Below are positions 38,048 to 45,942 of a DNA stretch of 64,000 nucleotides, piece after piece (within the stretch, counting starts at the first letter, position 1; the number at the start of each line of letters is the position of its first letter). This DNA is from Pararhodobacter oceanensis (GTDB lineage Bacteria > Pseudomonadota > Alphaproteobacteria > Rhodobacterales > Rhodobacteraceae), in the NCBI RefSeq assembly GCF_003076755.1, contig NZ_QDKM01000003.1, positions 434,001 through 498,000 of the forward strand. Reading direction: 5' to 3'. The position numbers and the translations under genes were made by a program. The notes under the pieces were generated by a model. It ran no database searches. It was not told the origin of the DNA and was given only the letters and a program-made list of their open reading frames with translations.

Positions 38048-38812
38048 ATGAGCACGAAAACCGCATGGCGCAACTCTGTGGCTGGCAAATCGGTTCTGAT
38101 CACCGGCGCCAGTCGGGGTATCGGCGCCGCCACCGCACGTCTGTTTGCCGAAGCCGGCGCCAAGCTGGGCTTGGCCGGACGTCCCTCCGAGGCGCTGAGC
38201 GCGCTGGCAGCGGAACTCGATGCAAAGCTGCTGCCCTGCGATGTCACCGATGCCGCGCAAGTCGAGGCCGCGGTGCAGGCGATGGTCGCGGCGCATGGCC
38301 GGCTGGATGTGATGATCAACAATGCCGGTGTCGTCGCCCCGCAAGGCCCGATGGCCGAGGTTGATCCCGATGCCTGGAGCCACCAGATCGACGTCAATCT
38401 CAAGGGCGTGTTCCATGGGATGCGCGCGGCGCTGGCGGTGATGCAGGCGGCGGGCGGTACGATCCTGACCATCGGCACCGGCGCTGCCCATACCCCGCGC
38501 GAGGGGATTTCCGCCTATTGCGCCTCGAAAGCGGGTGCCCTGATGCTCACCAAAGTCGCGCATCTTGAGGCGGGCGAGCAGCTGCGCATCATGTCGCTGT
38601 CGCCGGGCAGTGTGGCGACCGATATGCAGGCCGAGATCAGGGATGCAGGCGCCACCCCCTCCAGTGCGCTGGACTGGTCAGCGCATATCCCGCCGGAATG
38701 GCCCGCGCTGGCGCTCTTGTGGATGTGCAGCCCCGAGGCCGATGCGTTCCGCGGCGGCGAGGTCAGCCTGCGCAACGCGGAAATCCGCGCGACATTGGGG
38801 CTGGGCGCATGA
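38048..38812 (+). CDS. SDR family NAD(P)-dependent oxidoreductase
   Basis: Classical short-chain dehydrogenase, 254 residues, with all motifs intact: VLITGASRGIGAATA, NNAGVV, the catalytic Ser region TIGTGAAH and ISAYCASKAGALML (Tyr-x-x-x-Lys). The ATG at 38048 follows cccgca; the long upstream reading overlaps the divergent DUF2125 gene and is not credible. The stop overlaps the next start by four bases, so it is coupled to an enoyl-CoA hydratase, suggesting acyl-CoA or ketone metabolism. Confidence 0.9.
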   Translation: MSTKTAWRNSVAGKSVLITGASRGIGAATARLFAEAGAKLGLAGRPSEALSALAAELDAKLLPCDVTDAAQVEAAVQAMVAAHGRLDVMINNAGVVAPQGPMAEVDPDAWSHQIDVNLKGVFHGMRAALAVMQAAGGTILTIGTGAAHTPREGISAYCASKAGALMLTKVAHLEAGEQLRIMSLSPGSVATDMQAEIRDAGATPSSALDWSAHIPPEWPALALLWMCSPEADAFRGGEVSLRNAEIRATLGLGA

Positions 38813-39426
38813 TCCTGCGCCATGATGAGGGGCCGCTGACCCTCTTGACCCTCAACCGGCCCGATAAAGCCAACTCGCTGACCCGCGCGATGATGGAGGA
38901 CTTGATCGCCCATCTGCACGACGCCGCACCGCAGGCACAGGCGATCATCCTGACCGGTGCGGGCAAAGTGTTCAGCGCAGGCGCCGATCTTGACGAGGCC
39001 CGCGCCGGTCTGGCCACCGACCCGATCTGGGAGGAACTCTCGGCCACGATTGCCGCGCTGCCCTGCCTGACCATCGCCGCGCTCAACGGCACGCTGGCGG
39101 GCGGTGCCTTTGGTATGGCGCTGGCCTGCGATATCCGGCTGGTGGTGCCATCGGCGAAGTTCTTCTATCCGGTGATGAAACTGGGATTTCTGCCGCAGCC
39201 CTCGGACCCGGCGCGGATGGTCTCGCTGATCGGGCCGGGGCGCAGCAAGCTGTTGCTGATGGGCGGCGCCAAGATCGAGGCCGCCGAGGCGCTGGACTGG
39301 GGTTTGGTCGACCGGCTCGCCCCGCCCGAGGCGCTGCTGTCCGAGGCCCGCGCGCTGGCCGCCGATCCCTGCGCCGCGCCGCAAGGCCATGCGGGCCGGA
39401 TCAAAGCGATGATACCGCAGGGGTAA
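38809..39426 (+). CDS. Enoyl-CoA hydratase/isomerase family protein, short form
   Basis: Crotonase-fold protein of 205 residues, shorter than the usual 255-260. The N-terminal core is present (LTLNRPDKANSLTRAMM, the oxyanion segment KVFSAGADLDEA, and NGTLAGGAFGMALACDIRLV). The sequence stops after IKAMIPQG, so part of the C-terminal helical trimerisation region is missing. Whether it is active is uncertain. It overlaps the SDR stop by four bases. Confidence 0.85.
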   Translation: MILRHDEGPLTLLTLNRPDKANSLTRAMMEDLIAHLHDAAPQAQAIILTGAGKVFSAGADLDEARAGLATDPIWEELSATIAALPCLTIAALNGTLAGGAFGMALACDIRLVVPSAKFFYPVMKLGFLPQPSDPARMVSLIGPGRSKLLLMGGAKIEAAEALDWGLVDRLAPPEALLSEARALAADPCAAPQGHAGRIKAMIPQG

Positions 39427-39485
39427 CCGCGGGTGGATAATTGGTCGCACTGGCGCTCGGCTGCGTGTTTGAATAGGCTTTCCCC

Positions 39486-39836
39486 ATGACCCTGTTGCGC
39501 ACCCTGTCTTTCACCCTTGTGCTGTTGGCCTTTGCCATCAGCTCGGTGACCATGGCAGTGGCCCGCAACCAGCCGCGTGCGGTGGGGGAAATGATCCTCT
39601 GCACGTCAGCGGGCGCGGTCAGCGTGGCGATAGATGCCAATGGCCAGCCCACCGGCCCGCAGATGCCCTGCCCCGAATGCACCCAAGCGATGGTGGCGCT
39701 GACCGGCACCCCCCCCGAAATCGCGCGCGTCTCGGGTGCCTTGGTGCCGCTGGGATTTGCGCCGCGTGTGGTCACCGCGCCGATCACGCAAACCTCGGTT
39801 CACTCACTGTCGCGCGGCCCGCCTGTTCTGACCTGA
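39486..39836 (+). CDS. DUF2946-type copper-sensing leader peptide with C-terminal RGPP arrest motif
   Basis: 116 residues. An N-terminal hydrophobic signal (LLRTLSFTLVLLAFAISSV) would direct the nascent chain to the membrane. Three cysteines, Cys39 (ILCTSAG) and Cys62/Cys65 (CPEC), match the DUF2946 copper-binding pattern. The last residues are RGPPVLT (Arg110-Pro113), the R-G/A-P-P motif known from ribosome-arresting peptides. The PCuAC copper chaperone gene starts 43 bases after the stop. From established work on Bordetella and Rhodobacter capsulatus leader ORFs (recalled, not checked), such peptides stall the ribosome according to copper. Here the codons for Pro113-Leu115 also form half of a stem with the downstream ribosome-binding site. 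Confidence 0.75.
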   Translation: MTLLRTLSFTLVLLAFAISSVTMAVARNQPRAVGEMILCTSAGAVSVAIDANGQPTGPQMPCPECTQAMVALTGTPPEIARVSGALVPLGFAPRVVTAPITQTSVHSLSRGPPVLT

Positions 39837-39871
39837 ACCTCTTCATCTTCAGACAGTTACACGAGAACAGG
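39822..39871 (+). promoter_or_regulatory. Anti-Shine-Dalgarno hairpin controlling the copper chaperone
   Basis: cctgttct (39822-39829, the last codons of the leader peptide) is perfectly complementary to agaacagg (39864-39871), which contains the CAGG of the PCuAC ribosome-binding site. An inner ctgaa/ttcag pair (39833-39837, 39848-39852) could stack inside. A ribosome stopped at the RGPP codons would cover the left arm and free the site. Confidence 0.65.
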
Positions 39872-39879
39872 ACAATCCA

Positions 39880-40407
39880 ATGATCCGCTTTTTCACTTTG
39901 ACCGCTGCGGCGGCACTTCTCTCCACCCCGGCCCTCGCCTGCGCCGGTTTCGAAGTCCATCACGCCTATGCGCGCGCCTCGATGCCCTCATCGCCGACCG
40001 GCGGGGCGTTTATGGTTCTGGTCAACACTGGCGAGAATGACTGCCATGTCACCGGCGCGCGCTCGGATGTGGCGCAGCGCACCGAGTTGCACACCCATAT
40101 CCAAGACGAGAACGGCGTCATGCGCATGCGCGAGGTCGAGGACGGGTTTCACGTGCCTGCGGGCGGTGAGCATGAGTTGGCGCGCGGTGGGGATCATGTG
40201 ATGTTCATGGGGCTGAACGCGCCCTTCGAGCAGGATGCGATCCTTGAGGTCACCTTCGATTTCGCCGATGGCTCCGAGCATCGCTTTGAGGTGCCGGTCG
40301 ACCTGCACCGCATGCCCGCCGAGGGCCATGATCACGCGCATGATCACGGTCACGGTGAATCCCACGGCGATCACGGCGATCACGGCGAGATGTCGCACGA
40401 CCACTGA
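39880..40407 (+). CDS. PCu(A)C periplasmic copper chaperone with His-rich tail
   Basis: Periplasmic Cu(I) carrier that helps load copper into cytochrome c oxidase; 175 residues. A signal peptide (MIRFFTLTAAAALLSTPALA) is followed by the DUF461 cupredoxin-like fold. The copper ligands are visible as HTHIQDENGVMRM and DHVMFMG (the H-x10-M-x21-HxM type pattern). The C-terminus is a His/Asp-rich tail (HDHAHDHGHGESHGDHGDHG) suited to Cu(II) binding. Its ribosome-binding site (CAGGA) is masked by the end of the upstream leader ORF. Confidence 0.92.
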   Translation: MIRFFTLTAAAALLSTPALACAGFEVHHAYARASMPSSPTGGAFMVLVNTGENDCHVTGARSDVAQRTELHTHIQDENGVMRMREVEDGFHVPAGGEHELARGGDHVMFMGLNAPFEQDAILEVTFDFADGSEHRFEVPVDLHRMPAEGHDHAHDHGHGESHGDHGDHGEMSHDH

Positions 40408-40443
40408 GCCGTGGTGCCAAGGCCTGTTGCGTTGAATCCACCA

Positions 40444-40482
40444 GAGGGCGTGTGTGCAGTTGCCTTGCAATGTCACGCCCTC
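40444..40482. terminator. Inverted repeat between convergent genes, possible terminator
   Basis: gagggcgtg (40444-40452) pairs exactly with cacgccctc (40474-40482) around a 21-base loop. No T-tract follows, so intrinsic termination is uncertain. Confidence 0.45.
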
Positions 40483-40518
40483 GCCCCCCTGTAGAGCGCG
40501 GCAGGCATGAACACACTG

Positions 40519-41337
40519 TCAGGCGCGCAATCGCCTGACAACCGGCCCGTCGCTGGGCGCAATGCGGGCGATAGCGGCCTCGAGATCCTGTTCGACCACG
40601 GCCATATGCGTGGCATTGGCGTGCAGGATTGTCCCCGCGCCCGAGACCATCGCCACATGCCCTTTCCAGAAGATCAGGTCACCCGCGCGCAGTTCCTCAT
40701 GCGCGATTTCCTGCCCCGGCATCGCCTGCTGAAAATCGCTATCCGCAGGGGATTGCAGCCCGCAGACCCGCCGCGCGATCTGCACCAACCCCGAGCAATC
40801 AATCCCGCCGCGCGAATTCCCGCCCCAGAGATAGGGCGTGCCCAAAAGCCCGCGCGCCGCGGCGACCGGATCGCTCAGCGGCTCGGACAAAGGCCGTAGA
40901 TGGCTCGCGGGCACAAAGCCCTGCGGAGTTTGCAGAAATTTCCCCTGTTCGCCAATGACCTGTAGCTGTGCGCCGAGGCTCAGCGCCATCACCTCAGGGG
41001 TTTTCATATCCGGTGCGGGGTAGGCAAGGGTGGCGGGGGTGGCGACAAAATGGCTGACCGGATGATCTGCCCCCAGCGCCGCCTCTTGCAGCCAACCGCA
41101 GTAGCCCTCGGGATCATCAAACCCGAAGGCCCAGCCGTCCTGCACCGTCACCACGCAAAACCGCGCACCCAGCAGCAACTGCCGGTCTCGTGCGCCATCC
41201 GGTGCGGCGCGCAGGTCGGCCAGCGCCACCGCGACGCGGTGCCATGTTCCGGCGACGAAGTGCTCGGCCTCGACCTGCCCGCGCAGACTGTCATGCGCCA
41301 CCCCCTTCGCGGCGCGCAGATAGCGACGGTCGGTCAT
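40519..41337 (-). CDS. NlpC/P60 family peptidase with SH3-like domains
   Basis: Cell-wall endopeptidase-like protein of 272 residues. An SH3-type region (about 15-150) precedes the NlpC/P60 domain with the catalytic Cys in GGIDCSGLVQIARR (about 178) and the His in FWKGHVAMVSG (about 229). No signal peptide is visible, so it may act on recycled muropeptides. Its start overlaps the leucyl aminopeptidase stop by four bases, suggesting joint peptide turnover. Confidence 0.9.
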   Translation of the reverse strand: MTDRRYLRAAKGVAHDSLRGQVEAEHFVAGTWHRVAVALADLRAAPDGARDRQLLLGARFCVVTVQDGWAFGFDDPEGYCGWLQEAALGADHPVSHFVATPATLAYPAPDMKTPEVMALSLGAQLQVIGEQGKFLQTPQGFVPASHLRPLSEPLSDPVAAARGLLGTPYLWGGNSRGGIDCSGLVQIARRVCGLQSPADSDFQQAMPGQEIAHEELRAGDLIFWKGHVAMVSGAGTILHANATHMAVVEQDLEAAIARIAPSDGPVVRRLRA

Positions 41338-42749
41338 GTCTCGCCCAGAATCTCGTCACCCAAGACCTGCGGCAAGGCGCCCAGCAAGGCCCGCGCGCCC
41401 TGCCCCGCACCGCCTTTCGGGCGGCCTGCGAGGTCTTTGGGTTGCCAGCCGTAGATGTCGAAATGGGCGAACCGCGGTGCGTTGGTCACGAAGCGGCGCA
41501 GGAACAAGGCGGCGGTGATCGAGCCCGCCATGCCGCCTGCGGGCGCGTTGTCGAGATCGGCGATTGCCGGTTCGATCATCGGCTCGTAGGGCGTGTAGAA
41601 GGGCATCCGCCAGAGCGGATCGGCCTCGCTGCGGGAGGCTGCGGTCAGGGCCTCGGCCAGCGGGGTATCGTCAGTGTAGAAGGGCATCAAGTCGGGGCCC
41701 AGCGCCACCCGTGCCGCACCGGTCAGCGTGGCCATACAGACCAACACATCGGGCGTTTCCTCATCGGACAGCGCCAGCGCATCGGCGAGCACCAAGCGCC
41801 CCTCGGCATCGGTGTTATTCACTTCGACCGTTAGCCCATTGCGCGCGGTCAGCACATCGCCGGGGCGCATCGCATCGCCCGAGATCGCGTTTTCGACCGC
41901 CGGAATGATCACCCTGAGCCGCACCCGCCAGCCCAGCGCCATGATCATCATCGCCAGCCCAAGCACCGTCGCTGCGCCGCCCATGTCTTTCTTCATCAGC
42001 CCCATCGACGCGCCGGGTTTGATGTTCAGCCCGCCGGTGTCGAAACACACACCCTTGCCGACCAGCGTCAGCCGCGGCCCCTCGTCGCCCCAGCGCATAT
42101 CGAGCAGGCGCGGGATGCGTTCGGCAGCGCGTCCCACGGCGTGGATCATCGGGAAATTCTCATGCAACAGGTCTTCGCCGTAAGTCACCGAGACCTGCGC
42201 GTCGAACTCATCGGCCAGCGCCAGAACCGTGGTTTCCAGCTCCTCGGGGCCCATATGCGCGGCGGGGGTGTTGATCAGATCGCGGGTCAGGCATTCGGCG
42301 GCGGCGAGCACCTCGATCCGGCGCCCATCCATCGCGGCAGGCGGTTTGAGCATCGCCATCTGCCCTGCACCTTGCTGTTTGAACCGCTCGAACCGGTAGC
42401 CCGCAAGCAGCCAACCGAGCATATTCTCGGCCAGATCCGCCTCGGGGATGCCGCCCGCGAGATGGTAGCAGGCGACCGGCAGGCGGGCACGCGCGGCGCC
42501 CAACACCATGCGGCTCCGCTCACGCGCCGCTGCGCTGCCCATGCCGCAAACCGCCAGTGAAAGATGCCCTGCCGCATCGGGGATTGCCGCAACCTCGCCG
42601 ATCTTACCGGCAAAACCCAATGTCTCGAGCCATTGCCGCACCCGCTCAGGCTGGCTGTCGCGCCATTCGGACAGGTCCTCGCTGGCGATGCAATACAAGG
42701 GAACCGACGCCGTGTCGGGGCTGGCAAAAGCGGTAAGATTTGGGGACAT
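41334..42749 (-). CDS. Leucyl aminopeptidase family (M17) protein
   Basis: Dizinc exopeptidase releasing N-terminal residues; 471 residues from the ATG at 42749. The metal and catalytic motifs are VGKGVCFDTGGLNIKPG (Lys and Asp) and the M17 signature NTDAEGRLVLADAL. The N-terminal domain is divergent, as in the PepB-like cytosolic subgroup. It is coupled to the NlpC/P60 gene, so the pair may finish degradation of peptidoglycan peptides (inference). Confidence 0.92.
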   Translation of the reverse strand: MSPNLTAFASPDTASVPLYCIASEDLSEWRDSQPERVRQWLETLGFAGKIGEVAAIPDAAGHLSLAVCGMGSAAARERSRMVLGAARARLPVACYHLAGGIPEADLAENMLGWLLAGYRFERFKQQGAGQMAMLKPPAAMDGRRIEVLAAAECLTRDLINTPAAHMGPEELETTVLALADEFDAQVSVTYGEDLLHENFPMIHAVGRAAERIPRLLDMRWGDEGPRLTLVGKGVCFDTGGLNIKPGASMGLMKKDMGGAATVLGLAMMIMALGWRVRLRVIIPAVENAISGDAMRPGDVLTARNGLTVEVNNTDAEGRLVLADALALSDEETPDVLVCMATLTGAARVALGPDLMPFYTDDTPLAEALTAASRSEADPLWRMPFYTPYEPMIEPAIADLDNAPAGGMAGSITAALFLRRFVTNAPRFAHFDIYGWQPKDLAGRPKGGAGQGARALLGALPQVLGDEILGET

Positions 42750-42980
42750 GGATGCTCTCTGCGACACTCTCTGCAATGGGTGCCAGAGCCTAATGCGCAA
42801 CCGCCCCGAAATGAAAGGGGGGATGCGCCGGATTGCGCCGACGCAGTGCCGCAAGCGTCAGCCCGCGACAGATCATCCAGCCACGTGCCACCCGTTCAGG
42901 GGCAGGCAGCGCAACAGAGGTCACGCCGCCTGCGCTGGCTGCGGCGGCGTTCCGACCAACTTTACATCAACGAAAACGGG

Positions 42981-43367
42981 TTAGATCGACAGTCCCGGCT
43001 GCTCCCAGACCAGCGACAGCGAGCGGTCGCCGATGCGCACCAAACGCTGCCAGACCGCGCGATAGGCGATGGCATCTTCGCGCGCGGTGGCGATTGCCAG
43101 ATCCCGCGACACCCGCGCCAGCGAGGTCATTCCGATCTCGGCGCTCAGCCGCGACACTTTTTTGGCTTTCGGCCCGATTGCCGCCAAGTCACCGGCGCGC
43201 ACGCTGGCATCCACCTGGACCAGCAGGTCCGAGATGATCACCACGGTCTCCATCACCTTGGCTTCAGCCGATCGGTCCCCCAGATCGCTGAACAGTTCTT
43301 CCAGCCGGTCCGAATCGATTATGATTCGCTCGCTGGGACGAAATTCACACACGAGTGTCACGCCCAC
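42981..43367 (-). CDS. Helical protein resembling a degenerate histidine phosphotransfer domain
   Basis: 128 residues, mostly helical, with no signal peptide. The segment AKKVSRLSAEIGMTSLARVSRDLAIA lines up with the HPt consensus AHxLKGSAxxxGA...L, but the phosphorylatable His is Lys and the following Lys-Gly are changed. It would then be a non-phosphorylated HPt-fold protein. This is a pattern match by eye; otherwise treat it as hypothetical. It is divergent from the carbonic anhydrase gene. Confidence 0.65.
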   Translation of the reverse strand: MGVTLVCEFRPSERIIIDSDRLEELFSDLGDRSAEAKVMETVVIISDLLVQVDASVRAGDLAAIGPKAKKVSRLSAEIGMTSLARVSRDLAIATAREDAIAYRAVWQRLVRIGDRSLSLVWEQPGLSI

Positions 43368-43518
43368 TACCTCTTTTTACACCACTGATTCCCTTGCTCC
43401 CGTCATCAGGATCTTCGATCCAAGCTAACAAAGTGTTGCTGCGGGGGCGGGTTAATGCTCGATTTTCTTGCAAATTGAGAATAGCACTATGAACGGCCCG
43501 GAATAAGAGGAATTCATA

Positions 43519-44169
43519 ATGACGTTTGCCCGTAAATTACCTGCCTATCTGGTGACCCGTTATCGCGGGTGGCGGGCCACGGCATATGAAGAAAACAAAA
43601 GTTGGTTCAGACACTTAGCCAATGAAGGCCAGCATCCAAGGTCGATGCTGATCGCCTGTTGTGACTCGCGCGTGCATGTGACGGCGATCTTTGGTGCCGA
43701 TCAGGGCGAGTTCTTTATCCATCGCAACATCGCGAATCTGGTGCCGCCCTTCTCACCAAACGGTGATCACCACGGCACCTCGGCGGCGGTGGAATACGCG
43801 GTCAGCGCGCTGCATGTGGCCCATATCATCGTCGTCGGACACTCGAACTGCGGGGGGATTCGCGGCTGTCACGATATGTGCGCAGGGCTGGCGGATGACC
43901 TGAGCGAGAACTCCAGTTTCATCGGTCGCTGGCTCGATATCCTGCGCCCCGGCTTTGATCGCACCGCCGATATCACCGATACCGAAGAGCGTATCCAAGC
44001 GATGGAGCGCGAGGCGGTGCGGATTTCGCTGCACAATCTGATGACTTTTCCCTTTGTCGCGGATGCGGTGGAAAACGAGCGGCTGACGCTGCACGGTCTG
44101 TGGCATGACATCGGCGCGGGCAGCATTGATGTGTTCGACAGCGAGACCGAGACGTTCAAATCGGTCTAG
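43519..44169 (+). CDS. Beta-class carbonic anhydrase
   Basis: Zinc enzyme interconverting CO2 and bicarbonate; 216 residues. The ligands are in IACCDSRVHV (Cys, with the Asp-Arg dyad) and VVGHSNCGGIRG (His and Cys). AGAGG lies upstream of the ATG. It is divergent from the HPt-like gene and 85 bases ahead of kdsA on the same strand. Confidence 0.94.
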   Translation: MTFARKLPAYLVTRYRGWRATAYEENKSWFRHLANEGQHPRSMLIACCDSRVHVTAIFGADQGEFFIHRNIANLVPPFSPNGDHHGTSAAVEYAVSALHVAHIIVVGHSNCGGIRGCHDMCAGLADDLSENSSFIGRWLDILRPGFDRTADITDTEERIQAMEREAVRISLHNLMTFPFVADAVENERLTLHGLWHDIGAGSIDVFDSETETFKSV

Positions 44170-44254
44170 GCCCGGCGTCTGGCGCGTCGCAGGGCCCGCC
44201 TTGCTGCACCGCCCGTCGCCGCCTATGCTGCGCCCGGTATGATTGGATGGGTTG

Positions 44255-45091
44255 ATGTCGCAACGCAGTGTTTCGGTTGGAGATTTTCAGATCGGTGGTG
44301 GCGCGCCTTTTGCGCTGATCGCCGGACCCTGCCAATTGCAAAGCCTTGCCCATGCGCGGATGATCTGCAGCGGCCTGCTGGAAGCCTGCGCGCCAAGCGG
44401 CACCAAGCTGATATTCAAAAGCAGCTATGACAAGGCGAACCGCTCGTCGCTGGCGTCGCAGCGCGGGGTGGGCATGGCGCAGGGGCTGGAGATCCTCGCC
44501 GCGATCCGTGCCGAGTTCGGCGTGCCGGTGCTGACTGACGTGCATGAGCCGTCACATTGCGCCGAGGTCGCGCAGGCGGTGGATGTGTTGCAAATCCCCG
44601 CATTTCTGTGCCGCCAGACCGATCTACTGCTGGCTGCGGGCGAGACTGGCCGCGCGATCAATGTAAAAAAAGGGCAGTTTCTGGCGCCTTGGGACATGCA
44701 GCATGTCGCGGATAAAATTGCCAGCACCGGCAATCAGCGCATTTTGCTCTGCGAGCGTGGCACGTCTTTTGGGTATAACACGCTGGTCAGCGATTTTCGC
44801 GGGCTGCCGGTGATGCGCGAGACCGGTTATCCGGTGGTGTTTGACGCGACCCATTCGGTGCAGCAACCCGGCGGACAGGGTGCAACCTCTGGCGGGCAGC
44901 GCGAGTTTGTGCCGGTGCTGGCGCGGGCGGCCTGTGCGGTCGGCGTCGACGCGCTGTTCATCGAGACCCATGAGGCGCCCGACACTGCGCCATCGGACGG
45001 GCCGAATATGATGCCGCTCGACCAGATGCAGGGGTTGATCGGGCAGTTGCGCGCATTTGATGCGCTGGCCAAAGGCGCGGCGCATGCGTGA
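44255..45091 (+). CDS. kdsA: 3-deoxy-8-phosphooctulonate (Kdo-8-P) synthase
   Basis: Condenses arabinose-5-phosphate with PEP to Kdo-8-phosphate, the committed step to Kdo; 278 residues. [25 protein letters not shown], the [14 protein letters not shown] segment and [11 protein letters not shown] are diagnostic. I use the ATG at 44255; the in-frame TTG at 44243 is less likely. It overlaps kdsB by eight bases. Kdo serves lipopolysaccharide and also the linker of ABC-exported capsules, whose export genes begin about 4 kb downstream. Confidence 0.95.
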   Translation: MSQRSVSVGDFQIGGGAPFALIAGPCQLQSLAHARMICSGLLEACAPSGTKLIFKSSYDKANRSSLASQRGVGMAQGLEILAAIRAEFGVPVLTDVHEPSHCAEVAQAVDVLQIPAFLCRQTDLLLAAGETGRAINVKKGQFLAPWDMQHVADKIASTGNQRILLCERGTSFGYNTLVSDFRGLPVMRETGYPVVFDATHSVQQPGGQGATSGGQREFVPVLARAACAVGVDALFIETHEAPDTAPSDGPNMMPLDQMQGLIGQLRAFDALAKGAAHA

Positions 45092-45896
45092 GGCGGTGAT
45101 CGTGATCCCGGCGCGCTATGCCTCGACGCGCTATCCGGCGAAACCGCTGGCGAAATTGCGCGGCGCGACCGGCGAATCGCGCAGCCTGTTGGAGCGCAGC
45201 ACCATGGCGGCCCGCGCCGCCGCCGAGGCCACGCCGGGGGTCACCGGCATTTATATCGCCACCGATGACGCGCGGATCGCCGAGGAGGCGCAGCGCATCG
45301 GCGCGGATGTGATCATGACCGATCCCGATTGCGCCAATGGCACCGAGCGGGTCGCGCAGGCCTTGGCCCGCGAGGGGCTGACGCAGGAGATCATCGTCAA
45401 TCTGCAGGGCGATGCGCTGCTGACCCCGCCGCATTTCGTCTCGGCGCTGATCGAGGCGATGCGCGCCGACGCCAGCCGACAGGTGGCGACGCCGGTGTTG
45501 CGCTGCGACCGTGAAGCGTTGGAGAATTTCCAGTCCGACCGCCGTGCCGGACGGGTCGGCGCCACCACCGTGGTCTGCGACTATTTCGGCAATGCGATGT
45601 ATTTCTCGAAAGAGGTGATCCCCTTCACCGGCGCCCACAGTCCCGAGGCGGATATTCCGGTGTTCCACCATGTCGGGCTTTATGCCTATACGCCGAAAGC
45701 CCTGCAGCTTTATGCCAAGCTGCCGCAGGGCGCGCTGGAACGCATTGAGGGGCTGGAGCAACTGCGGTTTCTCGAGCACGGGCATAAGATTGCGGCGGTC
45801 GAAGTCTCGGCCCCCGGAGCGGCGTTTTGGGAGCTCAACAACCCCTCGGACGTGCCGCTGATCGAGGCCTATCTGGCACGGATGGGGATGGCTTAG
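45084..45896 (+). CDS. kdsB: CMP-Kdo synthetase
   Basis: Activates Kdo with CTP to CMP-Kdo; 270 residues. The nucleotidyltransferase start [31 protein letters not shown], and the [11 protein letters not shown] stretch (usually NVQGDEP) are visible. The Glu-Pro of the classical motif is replaced by Ala-Leu, which is odd and worth noting. The ATG at 45084 overlaps the kdsA stop. Confidence 0.93.
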   Translation: MREAVIVIPARYASTRYPAKPLAKLRGATGESRSLLERSTMAARAAAEATPGVTGIYIATDDARIAEEAQRIGADVIMTDPDCANGTERVAQALAREGLTQEIIVNLQGDALLTPPHFVSALIEAMRADASRQVATPVLRCDREALENFQSDRRAGRVGATTVVCDYFGNAMYFSKEVIPFTGAHSPEADIPVFHHVGLYAYTPKALQLYAKLPQGALERIEGLEQLRFLEHGHKIAAVEVSAPGAAFWELNNPSDVPLIEAYLARMGMA

Positions 45897-45942
45897 GCCT
45901 ACGCTCTGAAACCGACGGGCCTGATATTGGCACCTGCACCAG

